From: 55-13 sp037190145
Lineage (GTDB): Bacteria; Armatimonadota; Fimbriimonadia; Fimbriimonadales; Fimbriimonadaceae
DNA: 64,000 bases
Assembly: GCA_037190145.1 (NCBI GenBank)
Contig: JBBCJU010000006.1
Coordinates: forward strand, 62,001 to 126,000
Direction of reading: 5' to 3'
Under the pieces are notes generated by a model, which worked only from the letters and a program-made list of their open reading frames with translations, made no database searches and was not told the origin of the DNA. Both the position numbers and the translations under genes were made by a program. Positions 35,100-42,807 of the stretch are shown piece after piece; the first letter of the stretch is position 1, and the number at the start of each line of letters is the position of its first letter.

Positions 35100-36815
35100 C
35101 TATTCACCAAACAGGGTGATGATCCCAAGGTTGAGTTGGAAGTCATCAATGCCCCACATGGCGCGATCTGTCCAAACTTCGTTGATGCCCCACATCGCAC
35201 GACCATTGAAGGCAGGAAGTGCGCCTTTGGTTGCTTTGCTGCCCCATACAGAATCGAAGCCAGGAAGGCCAGTGCCCCACAACGTGAGTTGATCAAGAAT
35301 TCCGTCGTCAGAGATGGCGAACTGTTGGTTGTCATCTTGAGTGAGAAACGGACTTCTTGCGTAGGTTGTGGCTATGAGATGACTCTGGAGTGCATTTGGA
35401 ATATTGAGATATCCCGCTCCAAATGCGGTGACATCGCCTTCGCCATTGGGATGAGTCCATTTATCAGCAGTCGCCATGAGCCGAACTTTCAAAGTGTCTG
35501 GAGATAAATAGGGATTGGCTTGCAGGAGAAGAGCGGCCGCGCCCGAGACAACCGGAGCTGCCATTGAGGTTCCCGACAGCTCAGTGTAATCAGAGGTTGC
35601 CAAAAGGGAAAGCCCCTTTCGATACTTCCTCACTGGAACAACGCTGCCGAGATTGGTGAGTTCAACGGTACTGAGTGGTTTCCTAAGTGAGATAACTCGA
35701 TTGCCTGGAGCTACGATATCTGGCTTTAGGACGAAATCCAGTCGACTTGGTCCACGACTTGAATAGGTGGCTATGGCATCGTTACTTCGGTTTCCATCCG
35801 TGGACCGCATTGCTCCAACGGTGATCACGTACGGGCTGTTAGCAGGAGAACTAATGGAGCCATAACTAGTTCCGTAACCTTCGTTATCCTCTCCGTAGAG
35901 AGGAAGTGGTACGGGTAAATTGGCTTTCCGACCATCGTTGCCGGCTGCTACAACGACAACAAGGCCAGCTTTCCAAGCCTTTTCTACGGCTATGCAGAGT
36001 GGGTCTGTGGTGTAGCTCTCGCCGACTGTGTGGCCAATAGATAGATTGACGATCCGAATGTTGTACTTCTGGCGGTTTTCTACGACCCACTGCAGTCCAG
36101 CAAGGGCGGTGCTCACGTTGGTGCGTCCAATACCATCCAAAACCCGGACATTCACCAGGTTGGCTTCTCTTGCTACGCCATAGAAGGTTCTTGAAAAACT
36201 ACTTCCGCTGGAGGATGCGCCGTTACCGGCGATGATTCCCGCTACGTGGGTGCCATGTCCATTGAGGTCGTTTGTGCCCCCTAAGGCGACAAAACTCTTA
36301 GAGGCAATGATTCTGGACTTACCAGTGGAGCTCTTCAGGTCGTCATGGTCATCAATACCACTGTCAATGACCGCGATGGTGATGCCCTTACCGGTAAGGC
36401 CGTATTGCTCGTAAGCAAGTGTTCCACCGCTATTGCCAGTAGAAAACTCATCGTACTTCCGAACCTGCGAATCTAGTGAAGCTCGCTCCACAAATGGCAA
36501 GTTAACGAGCTTAGCGAGATTTTTGTTAGGCACCCTTACCGCGACCGAGTCTATAAATTTGATTCGGCGATAGAGGTCAGCGTTTAGCTTGCCAAATGCA
36601 AGCTTATGATTGGTTTGCAATCCACCTTTAAGGCGAAGAATAACGGATGTCCAGCCTGTACGCTTGTTGAGGCTTAACTGGCTCTGCAATGAGTAGTCGG
36701 CTTTCATTGCCGATGGGGAAGCGCTCGCGGTTACCGCGAGAGCGGTAATCACAACAAAGAAGCCAGCTTTGTTTCTAAGGCGGTCCCTTCTGCTCTTTCT
36801 TGTCCCTGTAATCAA
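35100..36815 (-). CDS. Secreted subtilisin-like serine protease (S8) with C-terminal WG repeats
   Basis: 571 residues. N-terminal basic region and hydrophobic segment (residues 17-34) form an export signal; an inhibitor I9-like propeptide follows (about 45-120). Catalytic triad: Asp151 (IAVIDSGID), His187 (NGHGTHVAG), Ser417 (GTSMAAP); oxyanion Asn in AAGNDG (293). After the protease domain the last 70 residues hold repeated aromatic-Gly units (LWGT, VWGS, MWGI, MWGI). It starts at a TTG with GGAGG 6 nt upstream, and that site is next to a cyclic-di-GMP riboswitch, so production should follow second-messenger level. Confidence 0.94.
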   Translation of the reverse strand: MITGTRKSRRDRLRNKAGFFVVITALAVTASASPSAMKADYSLQSQLSLNKRTGWTSVILRLKGGLQTNHKLAFGKLNADLYRRIKFIDSVAVRVPNKNLAKLVNLPFVERASLDSQVRKYDEFSTGNSGGTLAYEQYGLTGKGITIAVIDSGIDDHDDLKSSTGKSRIIASKSFVALGGTNDLNGHGTHVAGIIAGNGASSSGSSFSRTFYGVAREANLVNVRVLDGIGRTNVSTALAGLQWVVENRQKYNIRIVNLSIGHTVGESYTTDPLCIAVEKAWKAGLVVVVAAGNDGRKANLPVPLPLYGEDNEGYGTSYGSISSPANSPYVITVGAMRSTDGNRSNDAIATYSSRGPSRLDFVLKPDIVAPGNRVISLRKPLSTVELTNLGSVVPVRKYRKGLSLLATSDYTELSGTSMAAPVVSGAAALLLQANPYLSPDTLKVRLMATADKWTHPNGEGDVTAFGAGYLNIPNALQSHLIATTYARSPFLTQDDNQQFAISDDGILDQLTLWGTGLPGFDSVWGSKATKGALPAFNGRAMWGINEVWTDRAMWGIDDFQLNLGIITLFGE

Positions 36816-36828
36816 AATAGTCCTCCAT

Positions 36829-36931
36829 CAATCGCATTTCGGTAACCAGGCGATCTTTGGATGTCTTGTTGCACCCTTTAGACCCTTGGCTTTGCGTCCC
36901 AATCTTTCGAATTGGTTTGCCTTGTCGATTG
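36829..36931 (-). promoter_or_regulatory. Cyclic-di-GMP-I (GEMM) riboswitch upstream of the subtilase
   Basis: Read on the minus strand, the GEMM landmarks occur in order: AAGGCAAACC, a short P2 stem CCAAT/ATTGG with a GAAA-type loop, GGGACGCAAAGCC, GGTCTAAAGG, and CCTGGTTACCGAAA. The closing P1 stem is CAATCG (36926-36931) with CGATTG (36829-36834). The P1 3-prime arm ends 2 nt before the GGAGG of the subtilase, so ligand binding probably controls access to the ribosome binding site. I see no terminator hairpin. Confidence 0.93.
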
Positions 36932-37046
36932 CGAGGCTGTGGTCGGATGTGGTCAAAGCTTGGTTGCCTTTCTCAGCATCCGACAAGTCTTCTATTGCCA
37001 CTTGAAGAGAACAAATTAACTGATGGAAATACGGGTATTCATATAA

Positions 37047-38072
37047 TCATTTAAGTAATTGATTATGTGAGGAGAATGTAGCCTTAAGAAGCATGGACTG
37101 CCATTGATCATTAAGCCATCTGGCACGGGTTGCCATATCGTGGGCCATCTCCGGAAGGGCTCCCGGTGCATAGGAGATGTTGGGAATGAAACAATCAAAT
37201 CCGAAATCGACACCTCTACAGCAATAAGAGCCTACGTCATGGCACCAATTCCATTCTTGGCGTTCCATGTCATTTAGGGCAAGGGCGAGGTGGGCGCGAG
37301 ATCCTTCCGGCATGTTTGCCGGTACCGTAAGTCGAAGGGATAGGCCGTTTCCCAGTAGCGGATGAGGAGTATCCGTAGTGGCTATAAACTTAATGACATC
37401 GTTTGGAAATCCGTGATGCCACTCAAACTCTCCCTCCAGGAAGGAGGAGTCATCAGTTGAGCAACGCACGCAAACTCTGCGAATTGCCTGGCGTGCATCT
37501 TCCCACTCTGTTCCTCCAATCCACTTACTGGGCTGGGTCCCCCAAGGCTTAAAGAAGCGTTCATCTGCTTCCACCAGAGGATGACTAGAATTACGCATAC
37601 CGGCAGTTGGGTGGGCAGACGAGGCCGGAGAAACGTTTAGGTCATGAGCTAGATGCTTAGCGGTGTGTTCCGCCTCACTTAGTTGGAGACCTACTGCTCC
37701 TAAGAAAACTCTCTTTACCCATTCTTCATTGTCATAGCAGGCATAGACACTGCAGTGAAGCTTGTAAGTGTCCTTTTGGGCGTCATAAGTCAGCGCGCTG
37801 AATGTAGCGTCTGACATAAGGCGAGCTAACGGTAACTCACAGGTGCCGTGGTGGCCGTCTGCATGGAGTAGCTCAATCTCCGTATGGAGTCGAAAATAGT
37901 TCGACATGTTGTGGAAAATGCCGAGGTCGGAATAGATGCTTTGGGAATAATCGCTCCCCCACCAAGTGAAACCGCGTCCGTGATCAAGCCTATATTTGTC
38001 CTCGATCTTGAGCGAATCGTGGACAAAAGCGATTAAGGATAACCCTAAGTCTTCTTTACTGCGCCAGGACAT
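37047..38072 (-). CDS. Hypothetical protein, 341 residues
   Basis: No signal peptide or membrane helix; mixed alpha/beta, rich in Trp, His and Cys. Trp-Trp (FTWWGSDYSQ near residue 36) and WCHDVGSYCCRGVDFGFDCF near residue 285 would be good family markers, but I do not recognise the family. GGGGAG lies 8 nt before the ATG and a TATACT hexamer about 35 nt upstream. Monocistronic. Codon use looks like that of its neighbours, so this is a normal resident gene of unknown role. Confidence 0.75.
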   Translation of the reverse strand: MSWRSKEDLGLSLIAFVHDSLKIEDKYRLDHGRGFTWWGSDYSQSIYSDLGIFHNMSNYFRLHTEIELLHADGHHGTCELPLARLMSDATFSALTYDAQKDTYKLHCSVYACYDNEEWVKRVFLGAVGLQLSEAEHTAKHLAHDLNVSPASSAHPTAGMRNSSHPLVEADERFFKPWGTQPSKWIGGTEWEDARQAIRRVCVRCSTDDSSFLEGEFEWHHGFPNDVIKFIATTDTPHPLLGNGLSLRLTVPANMPEGSRAHLALALNDMERQEWNWCHDVGSYCCRGVDFGFDCFIPNISYAPGALPEMAHDMATRARWLNDQWQSMLLKATFSSHNQLLK

Positions 38073-38180
38073 TTGTGCAACTCCCCTCTTTGGAAGTTAC
38101 ACTACAGTATAAGATGGTTTTTACCAGTTGCAAAAATATTCTGGGTGGTGTGATTTATCCAGGGTGTTTATGACTAGTGC

Positions 38181-39185
38181 TTAGGCCATCGCTTGAAACT
38201 GTTCTAGGAATCGAAGATCGTTCTCCAAGAAGTGGCGAAGATCATCGACTCCGTACGCCATCATCGGAATTCTTTCTACGCCTAGTCCAAATGCAAATCC
38301 GCTGTACCTCTCGGTGTCGATGCCGTATCTCTCTAGGATATTGGGATGGATAAGCCCGGCTCCCCCGAGTTCCACCCAACGCCCATTGAATAGTTTGGGG
38401 GAAGATATGGCGTAGTCAACTCCAGGCTCGACAAAGGGGAAGAAGTCTGGACGGAATCGTACGGTCACTTCGTCGCCAAACATCGCCCGGGCAAAGGCTC
38501 CAAGCGTGCCCTTAAGATGGGCCATGGAGATGCCCTCATCAATCATAAAGCAGTCAACTTGGTGGAAAGTATGCGAATGAGTCCGGTCTACGGCTTCGTT
38601 GCGGTAGGTTCGTCCGACGGTAAACATGCGTAACGGAGGCTTGGTCGTTTCAAAGATGCGCCCTTGTAACGCCGTGCATTGAGTGCGCAGCACGTGATTA
38701 TCGTCAATATAGAAGGTGTCCTGCTCATCCATCGCTGGATGATCGGGTGGATAGTTGAGTGCGTCGAAGTTGTACTTAAACTCCTCAAGTTCAGGTGACT
38801 CCTGATACACAAACCCCATTCCGCCTAAGACACGCTTAATCTTGTTTGTGGTGAGCTGAAGTACATGCTCATATCCAACACGTAAGGCCTTTCCAGGCAT
38901 CGTGACATCAATACGCTCTGACTCAAACTGTGCTGCAAGCTCCCCCTGTTTTAGACTAAAGGTTCTTTCTTCAATTAACGCCTGCAGTCGAGCCTTGGCC
39001 TCATTGACCTTAGCTCCAAATGTGGGCTTTTCTTCAGGAGGAAGCTGGCCAATTTGTCTCAATAGCGCGGTGTACTGGCCATTTTTCCCCAAGTACTGAA
39101 TCTCTAGTTCCCGAAGCTGGGCAGTGGAAGTTGCTTCTTGCACTTCAGAAGTGGCTTGTAGTTCGAGAGTTTGGATAGAGTCCAT
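38181..39185 (-). CDS. pheS: Phenylalanine--tRNA ligase alpha subunit
   Basis: 334 residues, the catalytic subunit. N-terminal coiled-coil region (residues 10-85), then the class II core: motif 2 FTVGRTYRNEAVDRTHSHTFHQ and motif 3 GFAFGLGVERIPMMAYGVDDLR. The ATG at 39185 has TATCAT exactly 6 nt upstream, so the mRNA appears leaderless; a longer frame to 39239 adds a non-conserved tail. pheT, which normally follows, is absent from both flanks and must be elsewhere. Confidence 0.96.
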   Translation of the reverse strand: MDSIQTLELQATSEVQEATSTAQLRELEIQYLGKNGQYTALLRQIGQLPPEEKPTFGAKVNEAKARLQALIEERTFSLKQGELAAQFESERIDVTMPGKALRVGYEHVLQLTTNKIKRVLGGMGFVYQESPELEEFKYNFDALNYPPDHPAMDEQDTFYIDDNHVLRTQCTALQGRIFETTKPPLRMFTVGRTYRNEAVDRTHSHTFHQVDCFMIDEGISMAHLKGTLGAFARAMFGDEVTVRFRPDFFPFVEPGVDYAISSPKLFNGRWVELGGAGLIHPNILERYGIDTERYSGFAFGLGVERIPMMAYGVDDLRHFLENDLRFLEQFQAMA

Positions 39186-39191
39186 TGACAG

Positions 39192-39197
39192 ATGATA
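39192..39197 (-). promoter_or_regulatory. Leaderless -10 of pheS
   Basis: TATCAT on the minus strand with a 6-nt spacer to the ATG. Confidence 0.65.
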
Positions 39198-39268
39198 GGG
39201 TACCCTCGGACCTCTTTTGATGCTCAAAGCCATGCACATCGGTTTTGGTCCTATTTTCCTGGTAACAC

Positions 39269-39280
39269 GTGAAATTTCAC
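39269..39280. promoter_or_regulatory. Palindrome upstream of the fliL-like gene
   Basis: GTGAAATTTCAC is a perfect 12-bp palindrome in the gap between the divergent pheS and fliL-like genes; an operator is possible. Confidence 0.4.
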
Positions 39281-39316
39281 AGCATTTGCGGAATAAGCAG
39301 ATCGGGATTAAGGGTT

Positions 39317-39865
39317 ATGTCTGAAGCAAAAGCAGCTCCGGAAGGAAAGAAAAAAGGAAAGCTCCCGATCATGATCGTTCTCGCGCTTGTACTGGGCGGA
39401 GGCGGCTTTTTCGGTATGAAGATGAAGGGTGGCGGCGAGAAGAAGGAAGAGCCGGAGATCAAGCTTGGCACCGTTGTGGAGATCAAAGATGAATTTTTGA
39501 CCAACATGGCAGAACGCAATTCTTATGTTCGGACAAAGATTTCTCTTCAGTTGAAAGATGGTTTTGATAAGGCTAAGGTTGAGCACGATTTAGCGCCCAT
39601 CCAAGACATTATCAACATGAAGCTTCAAGCTACTAGTATTCGCTCAGTAGCTTCACTGGATGGTCTTCGTAAGCTAAAAGAAGAGATGGCAGCCTCAATA
39701 AACAAACTGCTGACCGAAGAAGAAGCTGAGAAGAAATCCAAGAAGAAAAAGAAGAAGAAAAAAGAGGACGAGGATGAAGAGGATGAGTATGAGATTCCAG
39801 AAGGTTGGGACTCTGCTGAAGGCCCCGTTCTGAAAATTCTCTTTGTTAGCTGGGCAACTCAGTAA
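39317..39865 (+). CDS. fliL: FliL-like flagellar basal-body-associated protein
   Basis: 182 residues: short basic cytoplasmic tail, one membrane helix (about 17-33), then a periplasmic domain starting EIKDEFLTNMAERNSYVRTKISLQL, the FliL pattern. FliL surrounds the flagellar stator. Unusual here is a highly charged low-complexity block (eight or more Lys followed by Glu/Asp, about residues 136-160) between the last helix and final strand. AAGGG lies just before the ATG; a GTG at 39269 would be too early. No other flagellar gene is in the window, so it may serve another membrane machine. Confidence 0.75.
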   Translation: MSEAKAAPEGKKKGKLPIMIVLALVLGGGGFFGMKMKGGGEKKEEPEIKLGTVVEIKDEFLTNMAERNSYVRTKISLQLKDGFDKAKVEHDLAPIQDIINMKLQATSIRSVASLDGLRKLKEEMAASINKLLTEEEAEKKSKKKKKKKKEDEDEEDEYEIPEGWDSAEGPVLKILFVSWATQ

Positions 39866-39872
39866 TAGGCCT

Positions 39873-40061
39873 TCACGAAGAGGGCGAACCTGCATCCAGA
39901 ATCATCATGACGACAGCTGTGATTACTCCAAGAGCGGCTAACATCATTGGGATTTGTATAAACAACCTGCTGCTTGCTTCATTGGGGCCATACAAGTCTA
40001 TGGTGTAAAGGAGCAAAAATGCGATTGATGTTCCGGCAAACAACTTTTGAGGTCGGGACAT
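39873..40061 (-). CDS. Small membrane protein, two helices
   Basis: 62 residues from the ATG at 40061 (80 if the ATG at 40115 is used). Two hydrophobic segments, about residues 8-24 and 34-54, and a short polar tail. Unknown family. It is convergent with fliL, 7 nt apart. Confidence 0.55.
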   Translation of the reverse strand: MSRPQKLFAGTSIAFLLLYTIDLYGPNEASSRLFIQIPMMLAALGVITAVVMMILDAGSPSS

Positions 40062-40155
40062 AACTATTCCAGTAACTGCATTATGAGAGCTACTCCCGAC
40101 GCGTTGAATCGTCATAGGTAGACGAATTGAAAAGAAACTGGGATAAGATGCAATT

Positions 40156-40582
40156 GTGTTGCCTGAACACGTTGAGCTAACACCTAAAGAAAAGAGTAAC
40201 TATGTTTTCACGGCTATTGTTGGGGTGAGTGTTCTTTGCGCCGTCTAGGCTTGAAGAAGCGAATGTAGCATCTGGCATCATGCCTTGGATTTGCGGAACT
40301 TCTTTGGCTTATGGCTTGGTTTCACCTCTAGCTGCCGCGACATTAGCGGATATAAATCACTCGGTTACAAAAGTGCTGCGTTGGTGGACGATTTTCTTGG
40401 GAATGCTGTTGGTGGTTTGGCTATTGCCGCTAGCTCTTTCTTCTCGCCTCGGTTGGTCTGTTGGTAGCTGTCTAGAAGCTTCCTTGAAAGGAGCTCTTCT
40501 ATTGATTGTTGTTTCGGAAGTAATAGGGCGACTCTGGGCGAAAAAGACGTCCAGAGCTACTTCGGTGGTCTTAGATCCTTAA
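40156..40582 (+). pseudogene. Possible frameshifted membrane protein gene
   Basis: A TAAGAT hexamer lies exactly 6 nt before a GTG at 40156, matching the leaderless pattern seen elsewhere here. That frame runs 30 codons, ending in the start of a hydrophobic helix, and stops at 40246-40248. A second frame, shifted by one base, is open from 40229 to 40582 (117 codons) and encodes a protein with three more membrane helices. Together they look like one four-helix protein split by a 1-nt indel near 40229-40246. The alternative is an intact gene starting at the GTG at 40229. Confidence 0.4.
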
Positions 40583-40808
40583 CAACATACAGAATTCCAA
40601 TGACAGTTACCAAAGGGCCGATTATGATTCCGAGAACCCCTACGGTGACGGCGTCGTTGCCGCTGAGGTATCTGGGTTCTGAGGATATGGTTGATCGTTT
40701 AAGCCTCACCTCTTGTTTTAAGAGACCGTTTTTGATTGAGTAAACGCTTAGCAACACACCAAGAATTACAAACGCTACTCCGCGAAACATATGTTGTGAC
40801 TGTAACAT
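40557..40808 (-). CDS. Small membrane protein, two helices
   Basis: 83 residues with hydrophobic segments at about 10-24 and 53-76 and a charged middle region. Not recognised. Its 3-prime end overlaps the frame at 40229-40582 by 26 nt in the convergent direction. An internal ATG at 40790 is an alternative start. Confidence 0.55.
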   Translation of the reverse strand: MLQSQHMFRGVAFVILGVLLSVYSIKNGLLKQEVRLKRSTISSEPRYLSGNDAVTVGVLGIIIGPLVTVIGILYVVKDLRPPK

Positions 40809-40884
40809 AAAGCGAGCAGCTTTCTCTCTAAGCTACGGTCAAAGAATCCATTATGCGGTTCAGATTTCAAGTAGTATTGGCACT

Positions 40885-41760
40885 ATGTTGGTTGCCGCCC
40901 TAGCGATCTGCCTCTTTCAGAGCAACCCATCTCCGATCAACTTGCTTACGTGGAACATATGGAGGGGTGGTAATGAGGCAATGGATGCAAAGGAGCCACA
41001 TACCAAAGCATTGAAACAAGACCAGGTGATTCGTGTCCTTCGTGACTCAAAAGCCGACGTCATTGCGATGGTGGAAACTTACGGTAGCGGCCCCGTTATT
41101 GCTCACGGGTTACGCTACCACTTTCATCCCCGGGGCACGAACGTCTCCATTTTTAGTAGGTGGCCCGTGCTAAAGGACATCAGCGTTTACAAAGAGTTCA
41201 ACTGTGTAGGAGCTTTGATTGAAAGGCCTGATGGCAGGCGGTTTGCCCTTTACTCAGTATGGATCCACTATGTGGACGACATCTGGACCGATCCAGCTTC
41301 ACGCCATGGGAGATCGGTAGCTGACTTCTTGGCGAAGGATGGAGATAGCCGAAAAGTGGAGGTCGGGGCTATTCTGAAAGGAATCAGCGAAAAGATGCGG
41401 GAGTATCCGGGTGTCCCCGTTCTACTGGCGGGAGACTTCAATAGCAACTCACACCTGGACTATTCTGATATTGCCAAAGACCAGTATGGCGGCTTGTCGG
41501 TTCCTTGGACAGTGACCCAGTTAGTCACGCAAGATGGCTATCAAGATTCGTTTCGCTCATTGAATCCCAGAGTTGATCGGATGAAGGATCGAACTTGGTC
41601 TCCCAGATTCCCTGAACAAGAACAAGATCGAATCGACTTTATCTTTTGGAAGGGAAATGCTCTCCGGGCTCGTCACTCAAAGGTGATTGACCGAACAAAA
41701 GGGCAGTGGCCATCAGACCATGCGGCAGTTCAAACGATATTCGATTGGACTACAGGCTAG
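40885..41760 (+). CDS. Exported endonuclease/exonuclease/phosphatase family protein
   Basis: 291 residues. EEP fold markers: LLTWNIWRGG (metal Asn), VIAMVET (Glu), GDFNSNSH (Asp-x-Asn), DRIDFIF and the final WPSDHAAVQ (catalytic Asp-His). The family includes DNase I, sphingomyelinases and inositol phosphatases; the substrate cannot be read here. A short, uncharged hydrophobic N-terminus (residues 1-12) probably directs export. TAGTAT ends 7 nt before the ATG, so the transcript is likely leaderless. Confidence 0.9.
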   Translation: MLVAALAICLFQSNPSPINLLTWNIWRGGNEAMDAKEPHTKALKQDQVIRVLRDSKADVIAMVETYGSGPVIAHGLRYHFHPRGTNVSIFSRWPVLKDISVYKEFNCVGALIERPDGRRFALYSVWIHYVDDIWTDPASRHGRSVADFLAKDGDSRKVEVGAILKGISEKMREYPGVPVLLAGDFNSNSHLDYSDIAKDQYGGLSVPWTVTQLVTQDGYQDSFRSLNPRVDRMKDRTWSPRFPEQEQDRIDFIFWKGNALRARHSKVIDRTKGQWPSDHAAVQTIFDWTTG

Positions 41761-41908
41761 CCGAAAAGGTATTGGTCTCTTTTGGTTTTCCTTATGGTTA
41801 CCATAGCGCTTTCCCACGTTTGAGAATGATTTGCTGACTTGGAAATATTATTTCTTTTTCACTTATCTGTAACGGTAGGTGGGTAGGCGCGTATGATATG
41901 TGCAGTCT

Positions 41909-42538
41909 ATGAATTTGCTCACAACTCTATTTGCCGCTATTGCTATTGGTCAGTCTCCCACCCCGCTTAAGGACCTAGGGCAACTTGGGAAGATGATCTT
42001 GCCTGGAGCCATCTATTCCGCTCCGGATATCGGATCCCACGTTCACCACAATGCAAAGTCGCAGGACTATATTGTGTTGGTGCCAACTGATCAGAAGGGT
42101 TGGTGGCGTGTACTGTTAGCGAACGGGAAGTATGGATTTGTGCAGGCTAACTCGGTCGAAGCGCTTGAGTATAGAGTTCAGGTAACAAAGTCTCTCAAAA
42201 GCAATGCTTCCGATTGGGCATTCTCGATGATAGGCGAGAATCCAAATGTAACCACCAGCGGAGAGTTTGTGCAGATGATGTTTGCAAAGACTGGAAAGAA
42301 ACTCCCACGACAGATATCGTCTCAGATGAAGATCGGTAAGCCAATAAAACAGCTGGAAGAACTAGAGAAAGGGGATCGGCTTTATTTCTGGAGTGATCAG
42401 TCTGAGAAGATTAACGATGTCGGTATTTACCTAGGGAATGGTCATTTCACCTTTCTAAACGCTAAAACCCGAACGGTGGAAATGAAGAACCTGGCCAGCG
42501 ATGGTTGGTTGGATAGGCTTGTTGCTTCTAGGAGATGA
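41909..42538 (+). CDS. Exported SH3b plus NlpC/P60-like protein lacking catalytic residues
   Basis: 209 residues. Short signal (MNLLTTLFAAIAIGQS), an SH3b-like domain (about 28-85, ending GKYGFVQANSVEALEY), then a module that follows the NlpC/P60 order: SGEFVQMMF, LPRQISSQM, LEKGDRLYFW, DVGIYLGNGHFTF. The catalytic Cys of the usual DCSG is Thr here (TTSG), and the His of HVGIYLG is Asp. It therefore should not cleave peptidoglycan but could still bind it. Start: ATG 41909, since TATGAT at 41892-41897 places transcription start after the GTG at 41900. Confidence 0.75.
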   Translation: MNLLTTLFAAIAIGQSPTPLKDLGQLGKMILPGAIYSAPDIGSHVHHNAKSQDYIVLVPTDQKGWWRVLLANGKYGFVQANSVEALEYRVQVTKSLKSNASDWAFSMIGENPNVTTSGEFVQMMFAKTGKKLPRQISSQMKIGKPIKQLEELEKGDRLYFWSDQSEKINDVGIYLGNGHFTFLNAKTRTVEMKNLASDGWLDRLVASRR

Positions 42539-42540
42539 AC

Positions 42541-42564
42541 TTTCCCCTTCGACAGAAGGGGAAA
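42541..42564 (+). terminator. Hairpin after the NlpC/P60-like gene
   Basis: TTTCCCCTTC (42541-42550) pairs perfectly with GAAGGGGAAA (42555-42564), with a 4-nt loop. Confidence 0.75.
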
Positions 42565-42807
42565 ACTTCCTGTTTAAGCTAACCCAATCTTCGATATTTG
42601 GAGGATTTATGAGATAGCTTCTAGAGCAAGCTCGTAAGGATCAAACATTCAAATTACCGTACAATAGGAAATTGACTTTGCTATCCTGGTAGCCAGGATT
42701 CTCTACGTGTTTTACGGTAAATTAAGTTGCTTAGATTCGTGAAGCTGTTCACGCATTTACGCAGCAGAGCGCCACTTTTATCGTTTCTAAAGGAGTCTCG
42801 TTTAGTT

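Noticed and set aside
42601..42627. A two-codon frame (ATG AGA TAG) behind a strong GGAGG, like a minimal upstream ORF
   Set aside because: It is about 180 nt before the next likely start and nothing else supports regulation; probably chance.
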